Both the position numbers and the translations under genes were made by a program. Below the pieces are notes generated by a model. The model was not told the DNA's origin, did not search any database, and worked only from the letters and a program-made list of their open reading frames with translations. Shown here piece by piece: positions 55,314 through 64,000 of a stretch of DNA of 64,000 nt (position 1 is the first letter of the stretch; each line of letters begins with the position of its first letter). The DNA is from Ashinkailepas kermadecensis. Taxonomy: Eukaryota > Arthropoda > Thecostraca > Neolepadidae. Location: assembly GCA_034440615.1 (NCBI GenBank), contig JAOTOM010004325.1, positions 62,001-126,000 of the forward strand, given 5' to 3'.

Positions 55314-57544
55314 CGTCAGTTGCGGGAGTGACGTCATCCGACTGACAATGGCATGACGTTTTGTCGGGTCCAGTCGTGCCCAGTGTGGATGGTTTCCACC
55401 CGTGGTGGTGGTGGGCTGTCTTTTTCTGTTATTAATGATGTTGATGTTGATGCTGATTGTGATGGTAGCGGTGATGAAGGACAGATGTGCGTCAGGTTCG
55501 TGATGATATTACTGCTATTGGTTTACTCTTCTCATGTATTTCTCTTATTCTTTGTTAATGATGCTGCAAGAAACCTCTTCGCCTCGAATACTAGCAGTAC
55601 ACCATCAAGACCGCAACGCTGTTCGTTGTCTTCATCCTTGTGGATCCTGACCTATGAGACGTCTAGCTTTCATCCTGGGCTGCTTGCGAGGAATTTGCTG
55701 AATTTCTCTTTCTCTATGCTGGTTGTTGCTTATTTGTGATGCACCTTTCCACATTAATACATGCTGGTGTCTGCGATAACATACACAATAGTGCAATTCC
55801 CATGTTATATTCGCAATATTGTTAGCTTGCGTAGCCGAGTGAGAGTGCGTAGCGTAGCATATTGCTTAGTTTGATTTTACGCACATTTACATATCAACGC
55901 GTCGACATCCTATAAAGGGGATGGAGTGTGTTTGTGTGTTCATATTTGCACGTTCATGAACGATGTTTCGCAACGAATGTGTGTAATTTTAGCGACCACC
56001 AGCCTTCTCTTGTTAACATTATTTTATCTGCCTTATTGGGTTTCGGTAACCATGGCTCTCGGAATTTCCTGTCCCATTATTAGCTTGGTGATGTTTTTTC
56101 CGCGGAGTTTTTTTACGTCTTGGAGGAGCTTGGTCCTTGCCTGTCCATGGCAGCGAAGGATAATAGCGGCCTTGTCTGTCATGCTCCAAGTAATGCGTAT
56201 GCCATAGTCCCATATATGGTTCCTGGCCACCATCCTGAAGACAAGCCGAGACGGTGGAAGGGGGTGGTGTCCTTGTGATCGGCCTAAGTGTCTTGGCGTA
56301 GTAGATGCGGCACATCCAGCCGTCTGCGCGGTCCTCTGTAACATGTTGCGCGTCACATACTACGCCGGCATGCTTCATGGTCGTAATTTAAAGGGCATGA
56401 TTACACATGATTAATGGTCTGGTAATACAGGTACACCTACCATAAACGTACCTCTGTTATGCGTGCATCCTCGTAGATACGGTGAGACTGTCGTGTCATT
56501 CTACGCAACTTTGGGCTCGCTTACGCTTTTCCCAGGCAAAAACCATCGGCTCGTCGCACCACTGTGCAAGCACAGAATACGCAGCCAAGTCTCGGTTTTC
56601 GGAGACTGTCCAATGCTGCATTTCGGTTCCATTTAAAAGCCGGGTGGTCCCCTAACCATGTTTTCGGTATTCACGTCCATTTTCTTTTCTCGTGAAATCC
56701 GGTACCGGGTTTCACTGGAGTTGGATGTATGTGAAAAGCAGTATATCGGCTCCGCTGAAGCATTATGGAGAAAATAGAAAACATGACATGTAGGAATTGT
56801 GAAGGCAATCACTGAAATTACTGTCGTGTTTGACCGTAATTGATGTGTTAACATGTATGTAGCTAGGTATCAGTGAACGAACCCATAGAACATGGGTCGT
56901 TAATGTTTTTGACCATTGCCTTGGTGCAGTGTGCCGCCCCTTCCCAACAATTTTCAGAAGTCAACTCTGTACTCTGTTTATGTAGCCTTCAGTGTTTTCG
57001 GTCTGATATGGATTTGTTACGTCATAGAGGTTACTCGTTCCTTACCTTCCATATAAATTAACCTTGCTCTTCCTTGCGCCATCGTGCGCTTGCGCCAGTT
57101 CTCGTTATCTACGGTTTTCGTTCCGTGTTGTTGCGTATTTCGGTGATTGGGTAAGTATGATTGGTGTAAATACATTTTTATAGCGCTGCAATACCTTGCC
57201 TAATGATCGAACATTTCTGAATGATATAATGGTTATTGAGCATACGTTACCTAGAGAAATGCAATCAAGGCATGGGTGACCTTTTGTCTTTGGCTATGGT
57301 TACACACGGTACATATTGTAACACCAGAGGTTATGCACCATGGATATTTGTGTAGCTATGGGTACATCTTAAGTATTAAAGCCAACTGATGTTAAATATA
57401 TAGAAGAAGTCCCTAGACCAATCATTAACCAGAAATTTGTTTCTCTGGTGTTCTCTAAGTAATGCAATTTGAATGAGCTGAGTATTTATTTTGTAAGTTT
57501 GTGCTTGACAATGTTTGAATATTTGTTTCTTTTTCCATTGTAAT
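55314..57544. other. Region downstream of ALG14, unassigned
   Basis: A second TGACGTCA lies at 55329. Bases 56000-56380 on the minus strand read a lysine-rich stretch (KKLRGKNITKLIM) and a preceding frame that might be a Penelope-type N-terminal remnant, too weak to call. The rest shows no gene. No polyadenylation signal is assigned confidently. Confidence 0.35.
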
Positions 57545-57720
57545 GTTTATTTATGTGGTGGACATGATGTGACCACTCATTTCCTCTGCAAATTGGCACT
57601 GTATGACCAACATAGTTGATGCACCCCTGAGCACAAATAGCCAATCATTTCCTCTGCACATTCATACTTTGCAGTTGGCAGGCAAGAAAACAACAACAAA
57701 GGTGCTTTGAGTTGGATAAA
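57545..57720 (+). repeat. Family W copy split by a tiny SINE-like element
   Basis: GTTTATTTATGTGGTGGACATG, CCACTCATTTCCTCTGCAAAT | insertion | TCATACTTTGCAGTTGGCAG and GTGCTTTGAGTTGGATAA follow the family order. Copies at 961 and 58100 are uninterrupted at this point. Confidence 0.8.
57595..57644 (+). mobile_element. Tiny SINE-like element, copy 4
   Basis: A 50-bp insertion (GGCACTGTATGACC ... CAAATAGCCAA) is flanked by TCATTTCCTCTGCAAATT (57577-57594) and TCATTTCCTCTGCACATT (57645-57662), an 18-bp duplication with one mismatch. The empty site is visible in sister repeats. Confidence 0.88.
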
Positions 57721-58550
57721 GGCAAGACAAATGCATACAAAATGTGATTGCCTAACCCCAGACTGTAAAGTAAAACACATTCAACAAGGTCTTGTTGATG
57801 TGGGGTGGGTCGCCAGCAATGTCGCTGGTGTGACTGGAGCATATATTGGTAAAGGGACAGATACCTTGTGTGAGCAGACTGATAATCCACTGGCACTTTA
57901 CAAACTACTTAAAAAATCACAAGAAGAAAATCACAGCAATTGGAGAAAACTGCAAAAATAGACAGAGTATGCCACATTTGTCTCAGTTGATAGCTTCCAT
58001 ATTTGGGTAAATTTGGTGTTTATGGTCATTGTTGAATTCCTGTGATTTATTTTCCCATGCAATATTTATTGGTGTAGTTAACATGATGTGACCACTCCTT
58101 TCCACTGCAAATGCATACTTTTCTTCATCATCACACCGAAACAGAGGTGACAAGGTGTCTGTGTCGCCTGCATTTCGGACATACTTATGTGATACACCTG
58201 TATCTCCTCAGCTGTGATGAGACGCCACTGTGCCCGAGGTGCACCACACCAATGTCAGTGTGACACATTTTAGTATCATGTCCCCTGCTTGCCCAAGAAA
58301 GGAGACGTCGCTTTCGATGTACCTCTGTCTTGCTTTTGGAAGTATTAGGGGATGAGTCAGACATTGTTCATTCAGGAGAGCTTTTTAAATTCCTCTTGGA
58401 AGTTAGATTCCCCGTGATTTACAACGGTCATTAACATGCTGTTGCAGACATGACTAGCACCAGTTTTATCATGAACAGATTCAACATCGTCTTATATAAC
58501 TCATTATCCAAACTGATGTTCACTTGCATTTATGTTAAATTACTGAGTTA
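57721..58550. other. Unassigned, with a family W fragment
   Basis: A partial family W copy lies at about 58065-58125 (GCAATATTTATTGGTG ... CAAATGCATACTTTTC). Bases 58125-58420 show no recognised gene. Confidence 0.35.
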
Positions 58551-58606
58551 TGGGCACCATATGACTTATGCAGTTTATGCTCCCCTAAACCACAATAACT
58601 AACCAA
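58551..58606 (+). mobile_element. Tiny SINE-like element, copy 5
   Basis: TGGGCACCATATGACTTATG through CAATAACTAACCA is clearly the same sequence as the other four. It adjoins a family W piece (AAATGCATACTTTTCAG) on its right, but no target duplication is visible, so a later deletion on the left is likely. Confidence 0.65.
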
Positions 58607-60059
58607 ATGCATACTTTTCAGGGTAAATATTATGGTCTAGGTAAAATGCAATTTTTTGAATTTTTTAACACATGGTATTTGAACATCAAAAATGACGATG
58701 CAACCACTCATTTTCTCCACAAATGATTGCTTTTCAGTTGGCAAACAAATACACGATCATAATCTTCCCTCTGCAAATATAGCACATCTCATATAATTAT
58801 CTGTACCTGGCATGTCACAGATGTGACAAAGAAGAAATTTAAACACTTCATGCACTCTATTTAATACTCTTTGACATTGAAAACCTTATGTTTCTGCCTT
58901 AATTCAACATTTATTTCTGGGAATGAATGCTCTCAACCCCATGCGTCCGAAGCCAACGCCAGAAGTTCCTTGCGATGCTGTATTATTTTATTTTAAAATA
59001 TATTTGATGATGTCATGGCCAAAAAATGTTTTGGATGATTCTGGTTTTCTGGCTAGGTTAGGTCAGGTTAGATTATATTATGATACAATATATTTTATGT
59101 TATGCTACGTTATCTGCCATTCTTACACTGCATATTGTTACTCATATACTGGAGAACCAACACATTCTCAGAAGTTTAGTAGGTATTATTACTAAACTTG
59201 CCTTTGGAGATATGTACAGTGTTACCGGAAATGAGGACGTGAAAGTTGGCCATGTTCTGCTTATGGTCAAGAGTTCAAAAATTACATATGAATAGATAAG
59301 GTAATAAAAAATAAAATAACCTAACCTAGACTAAGATAATGTAGCATAATATATAAAATATATTATATCATAATATAATATAACCTAACCTAACCGGAAA
59401 ACCAGAATCGTCCGAAACAAATTTTTTTACCATGACATCAAACATGAATAAAATAATACAGCATCACAGGGAACTTCTGGCTTTGGGTGTGTATGCGTCT
59501 GGTTGCAAGTATTCATTCTCGGAAATAAATGTCAAATTAAGGCAGAAACATAGAGTTTTTGATGTCAAAGAGTATTAAATCAAGTGCATGCAGTGTTTAA
59601 TTTTTTCGTTATCACGTCTGACACCATGTACCGTGTGGATTTCCATTTTTTTGGTGTGGGTCTATTTTTAACTGGAGTACAAAATGTTGAGCTGAATACA
59701 AAAATAGCAATGCACTTGCCACAATTAACCTTGTTTTAATGGGGCTGAAAACCAATGTTAGATTGTTGTATGCATAAATCTTGGCAAACATCCATGTCCA
59801 AATTTTGCTGCGTAAAAATGGAGTTGTCCATAATTAGGTAGCTTGCTTTAATGGAATTACAATCATGTTGATTTTGCTGTTACTGTACATTCTTTACCAC
59901 ACCATTTTATGGGAAGTAGACTCACTGGGCAAAATGTGCATCTGCCTTGAACCCTTTTTAAAAATGGGAATAACTTGTGAGGTTTTCTAACTATCGGAAG
60001 ACTTCGTAGAAAGATGAGTTTAAATGATGAAAATGGTTTTACAGCTCCTCACAGCAGAT
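58607..60059. repeat. Family W fragments and unassigned AT-rich sequence
   Basis: Family W pieces lie at 58690-58750, 59050-59080 (TAGGTTAGGTCAGGTTAG) and 59310-59420. The last contains the empty site of the 43034 MITE (CTAGACTAAGATAATGTAGC). No gene was recognised. Confidence 0.5.
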
Positions 60060-60570
60060 AAATTAACTGGGGGTGGACCCCATCGTGGACCCTGGGAGGG
60101 TGGCGGCACCACGATCAAACCCATGACACCGCCGCAAGGCTTTACACCATTCCACCTTCACCACCAACCTCTGCCGGCAAACAAACCTTCTGGCTGATCT
60201 ATTTACAACAGGGGAGAAAACCGGCGTGGCAAACACCACAGCCAACCCTACTTCTCTGAACAATGGTCTCTATCTTGGCCACTTCCTGCCACACTCGCCA
60301 GTGTCTCCAACTTATGGAAATACGACTTCACATCTCATGATGACAATCACGAGTGAACCGAATGGGCACCTTAGCTATCACTGCCGTACATTTGGGTACC
60401 CACACCACAAACCTAAAAATAATCAACCCAAACACTCACCAACTCCACCAGCCCGTCCCTCCCACGTTGTAGATGTACTGAAATGAGCGGGTCTGATTGC
60501 TTACCCCAGCGGTAAACTACGGCGGATTACCGGGCCGGCAACGATGGGTCGGGTAAAATCGGAACGGTAT
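60060..60570 (+). other. GC-richer unassigned block with one short open frame
   Basis: Composition rises to about half GC. The frame 60226-60486 has 86 residues rich in H, P, N and S (e.g. GHFLPHSPVSPTYGN) and matches nothing I recognise. TACCCCAGCGGTAAACTACGG with following CCGGGCCGGCAACG resembles 5' regions of LINEs, so a retroelement fragment is likely. Confidence 0.3.
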
Positions 60571-61195
60571 TACAGACCCTTCACCACACTGATGAACTCA
60601 ATGCAGTTATATTTCAGGCACATTTATCTTAGCACGATTTAAAATATTATTGGACGTCATTCTAGTTCAATGGCATTGTTTTTGGTGTTGTCACCTGGAA
60701 CTATTGTCAAGCCATTTGGGAATATAAGTGACTTTTTGATTGAACGGGCTCGTGTCTAAAAAGTTGTCTCTTTAAAAATGACCTTATGATTAAGCATCTT
60801 AATTGCCAACGGGCTGAAATATTTATGGATACAGTACGCGTTTCACTATATTTGCCTGACTCATAATAAATATTGAATACATGTTGATTAATATAAATGC
60901 ATAATATATAACAATAAATATTGATAAATATTGAATAAATATCGAATAAATATTGAATAAATATTGAATACATATTTAATTAAATATTGACATATAATGA
61001 CAAAAAGTAGGATCTTCTCCTGACGCACATGGCGTTTAACTGCGGAGTTTTAGCCACACCAGAAACATGTCTTGTTGGCATGTTACGGCTGTCGTTTCAA
61101 GTTTTTATTACGGGATTGTTGGTGGTCACTGCTGAAACGTGTTTTTTTATGACTTGGGTGAACTCAACCAAACATGTTGTTCTTCCTTTTCCTTT
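60571..61195. other. AT-rich unassigned sequence
   Basis: A run of AATATTGAATAAATATTGAA-type imperfect 11-12 bp repeats lies at 60860-60990. No gene was recognised. Confidence 0.4.
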
Positions 61196-61285
61196 TTTAA
61201 AAAAAAAAATTTTTTTTTTTTTAAAAAAAAAATTAGAAAAAAAAATTTTTTTTTATAAAAAAAAAAAAAAAAAACACCTTTTTTA
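61196..61285. repeat. Alternating poly-A / poly-T blocks
   Basis: Runs of 9-18 A alternate with runs of 9-14 T, making overlapping foldback tracts. Base-calling or assembly error is possible here. Confidence 0.8.
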
Positions 61286-61598
61286 AACCATGTACGGATA
61301 ATTATATGAGATGTGCTATATTTGCAGAGTGAATATTATGATCCGGTATTTGTTTGCCAATTTAAAAGTAATCATTTGCTGGGAAAATGAGTGGTCGCAT
61401 CATCATTTTTACGTTAAAATACCATGTATTAAAAAAATCGCAAAAAATCGCATTTTACCTAGATCGTATAATATATACCCTTTTCAATTGGGAGGCAAAA
61501 TAACACCCAGAAAAGGACTTGGAGTTGGGCAATATAATATAAAAGTAGTGTTCAAAATATAGAAGAAATGTAATATAGCCTAACCTAACCTGGCCTAA
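61286..61598 (+). repeat. Family W copies, both orientations
   Basis: An inverted block at about 61340-61410 (GAGTGGTCGCATCATCATTT) and a plus-strand block at about 61480-61590 (TTGGGAGGCAAAATAACACC ... GGACTTGGAGTTGGGCAATA ... TAACCTAACCTGG). Confidence 0.6.
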
Positions 61599-61772
61599 CA
61601 TGCTCACTGGAGGGGGGGGGGGGATCTGCCTGCCCCTCTGGTTTTTCATAAATAACTCACGATTTTATTGGTCGATATACACCATTTTTCCATGCCTGCT
61701 TAGAAATGTCGGCACATTGTTGAAAACAAGAAAAACAAAATCACCACAAAATTGAGTTAGAGGTCATTAAAG

Positions 61773-62271
61773 CAGTGATAAATTGTTCATGAAATAGGGT
61801 GGAATATACCACCTTCTGAGCAATGAATAGACATCCTTTCCAAGGGCATATTGACATCGTGGTCATTGATGTGTGCTTATGAAGTCTCCATGACTTGTTC
61901 CTGAGAATATTTTGCATATAAGTAGCATGCTTATGCTCACCATTATGGATTGATTACACACACACACACACACACACACCTTGTGATTCAATTCTAGATG
62001 TAGAGCTTATCTGTGATGTGATGTGTTAAACAATGCGATCTGCTGATAACATGGCATTGCAATCAGCATTGTTAACATAGGTATCCATATATTAGGTGTC
62101 TCAAAAATTAAACCAAGCACATGCACTGATGAGTACACTATTGACTCAAATGGAGTTTGAAGGACTGAAGCAATATTTTGATTAGCATGCCTCCATTGTG
62201 GATTTCTACATCCTACTGTACTCCTTTGACATCTCACCTCTAACAAAAAAAACATTATTTTAACACTTAAG
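61773..62271. mobile_element. 499-bp insertion flanked by TTAAAG
   Basis: TTAAAG at 61767-61772 and 62272-62277 brackets sequence absent from copy 1 of the TTAA element (which has a single GTTAAAGTC). The ends (CAGTGATAAA / TTTTAACACTT) are weakly inverted. A (CA)n run lies at 61955-61979. Its class is undetermined. Confidence 0.55.
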
Positions 62272-62323
62272 TTAAAGTCAAAACATTTTGTAGCACCAGA
62301 TCACAAAATTCGATGCTGATACC

Positions 62324-63416
62324 AGGGTGGGAATTATGCTACTTCTTCAGATGTTTTATATCTGAAAACATTTTTGCACTCCATGTTCATACTGGATAAG
62401 ATGGGCTTCACATGTACTCTGACACAAATGTGGGAAGAACAGAGATATCAATAAAAACAAACAGAATGACACCCACAAACATACTGGTTATTCAATTTAC
62501 GGTTACGACTCAAACTAACCACTTTCCGTATCAGCCAACAGTCGGGACAGTCTCACACACTTCACTCTATCTCAACCACCAGAAAGGCAGACAACATGCC
62601 AAAACTGCTTGAAGGATGGCATGCCTGCACACTGAATAAAATATCGTCTGGCTACTCCGACTCCAGCAGAGGTATCTCCAGAAACCTGCTTTTGAGCCAC
62701 CCTCTAGTGGGAAAATTTGACAGTTTTCAGAGACATTCTCCTGGAGTGCACCGATCAGAATTGGCTGCGTTAGTGTTTCTGTTTTGAAATCTGGCTGTCA
62801 ACCAGTCGATGCAGGGTATTTTTGCCATGACGTCATAACAATTAGCAACTTTGAACACATTGTTAACAGTGTCATGCTGCAAACTCAGGACCTAACTTCT
62901 CAGGTAAAGATATCTTGCTCGGGACCATGACTGGACTGACTTGACCTTTGTGCTGAGCACAGTCAAACTGTGGAGTGGGTTGCCACTGTGTGATATCGAG
63001 TGTGTAATCATCTGCATTGGTAGGTGTGCACGCTGACCTGAGGGTGAAGTGTGAAGTATTTTTGTATTTTTTATATGGCTAGTCTTGTGCTGAAGCCAAC
63101 AGTAAAAGGAAAGCATATTGCTCCTGTGAGTAATGAGAGACGAAGCCATGCTGATTATCACAATTCACTGTCAGGCTGTGCCATCCATTGTCCACCTCCC
63201 TTCCAATAAATGTGCTATTATGCATTATTGCATATTATGTATTGTTTATTTTTTATGCATATTATGTATATTATATACTGACTAGACAGAGGTTTCTCCC
63301 GCCTGTTATCGGTAAGCAGATTCAATACATACAAATATATATATGCCCACAAAAATGTACTCCAGCTGAAGTCAGTATGTACTCTCAACTCCAAACCCGA
63401 AAAGTAAGTTTCCCAC
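62324..63416. mobile_element. Non-autonomous hAT-like element, copy 2 (about 1.09 kb)
   Basis: It matches 7784-8640 plus 10265-10437 without the LINE. The left end is CAGGGTGGGAA and the right end GTTTCCCAC (lacking the last four bases seen in copy 1). Flanking GCTGATAC (62316-62323) and GCTGATGC (63417-63424) form an 8-bp duplication with one mismatch. TGACGTCA occurs at 62828. Confidence 0.75.
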
Positions 63417-63508
63417 GCTGATGCGCTTCCCATTTATCGGCAAAATGGAAGTGTTCTTGGCAACACAAGTGACATGTTTGATGTATATTGTTATGCTATA
63501 TAGTTTCA

Positions 63509-63543
63509 AGGTCATGTTAGGTCACCGAGGTCAAGTCAGGTCA
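63509..63543 (+). promoter_or_regulatory. Four-fold AGGTCA half-site array, second copy
   Basis: AGGTCA at 63509, 63519, 63528 and 63538 has the same 4-3-4 spacing as 13224-13258, although surrounding bases have diverged. Confidence 0.6.
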
Positions 63544-64000
63544 AGTTTATGACAGATCAATGGAACCCAGCTTGGTGAACTGGAAGGTTGTCATAAATGC
63601 AAATGACTGTCATTTAATTGATGTCATTTTGCATGTTACTCCTTACACATTCTGAAAACTACTGTTTATGTCATTATGAACCTAAGTGTTTCCATACTTC
63701 ATTCATGTACTTCACTCCTTGCTACGTGAAGCGATTGTGTCTGGCCGCCCGCCGGACCAGTCGGGCAGGCAGCCTGGTTCCGGTAACTGGAACTGGTAAC
63801 TGACCTGATAAGTGCTGCTATATAGGTGACCTGAGGTCAAATGCTGGGACTATCATCTTTATTGCATCATCAGTCATGTCTAAAATATCATTGGTGCTCA
63901 TTTTGGAAAATTTAAACACAAATGCAGCGATCCATAACAATGTCAAGCCAAGCCATGCAGAACAAGCAAAATGTGACATATCTGACCTCAAGTTCAAATG

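Larger units (their letters stand above)
61599..64000. mobile_element. TTAA-family element, copy 2, twice interrupted and cut by window end
   Basis: It begins CATGCTCACTGGAGGG after CTAA (the TTAA of copy 1, mutated) and matches 12913-13740 in three blocks: 61599-61772, 62272-62323 and 63417-64000. The blocks are separated by insertions at 61773-62271 and 62324-63416. The AGGTCA array is at 63509-63543. The right end lies beyond the window. Confidence 0.8.

Noticed and set aside
55926..56378. Hydrophobic open frame (LLLLTLFYLPYW) and antisense lysine-rich frame as genes
   Set aside because: Short, no start context or family match; the antisense reading may be an old Penelope N-terminal remnant but is too weak to annotate.
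60226..60486. 86-residue open frame in a GC-richer block
   Set aside because: Low-complexity composition and no motif; retained only as an unassigned region.

Overview
This is a 64 kb piece of a eukaryotic, almost certainly arthropod, nuclear genome. The evidence is one spliced gene with GT-AG introns (ALG14), a retroelement-dominated background that is AT-rich and CpG-poor, and many TAACC runs, the complement of the arthropod telomere-type TTAGG motif. The very high GC of the two host coding regions against an AT-rich background suggests a crustacean (a barnacle-like genome would fit) or a chelicerate, but the species cannot be fixed from sequence alone. There is no bacterial or viral gene, no CRISPR array and no convincing tRNA or rRNA.

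Layout. Bases 1-20 kb are nested repeats: a 21-bp tandem array with its tail (start of window, and again at 18.7-20.2 kb), a pair of inverted repeats (4.6-6.3 kb and 15.6-16.5 kb), a hAT-like element (7784-10437) that swallowed a CR1-type LINE, and a Penelope-like element (PLE-1, 11.2-15.1 kb) broken by a TTAA-flanked element. Bases 20.4-25.2 kb hold a decayed Jockey/I-like LINE with zinc-knuckle ORF1. Bases 25.6-38.9 kb are one large palindrome with 3.2-3.3 kb arms. Its centre was hit by a CR1-type LINE, which was in turn hit by a two-headed Penelope-like element (PLE-2) carrying hammerhead-ribozyme-like ends. Bases 38.9-48.2 kb are nested non-autonomous DNA transposons (TTAA-flanked, PIF/Harbinger-like, TA-flanked) and TAACC-bearing repeats.

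Host genes lie at 48.5-55.3 kb on the plus strand. One is a GC-rich leucine-rich-repeat protein with a long proline-rich repeat tail (48496-50754). The other is three exons of ALG14, the membrane subunit of the UDP-GlcNAc transferase that adds the second GlcNAc to dolichol-PP-GlcNAc. Between them is a 55-bp minisatellite open in all six reading frames. Bases 55.3-64 kb return to repeats and end inside a second nested TTAA/hAT complex.

The strongest candidate for something undescribed is a dispersed element only about 50-63 bp long. There are five copies here, four flanked by 12-18 bp target-site duplications, with a GGGCGC/GCGCCC-type terminal stem and a CCAA-rich tail. This would make it an extremely small SINE-like retroposon. 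Other notable signals are about 19 TGACGTCA palindromes where about one is expected, TTAA-type elements carrying ordered AGGTCA half-site arrays, and Penelope insertions in which both ends are inverted copies of the same terminus inside a single target-site duplication.
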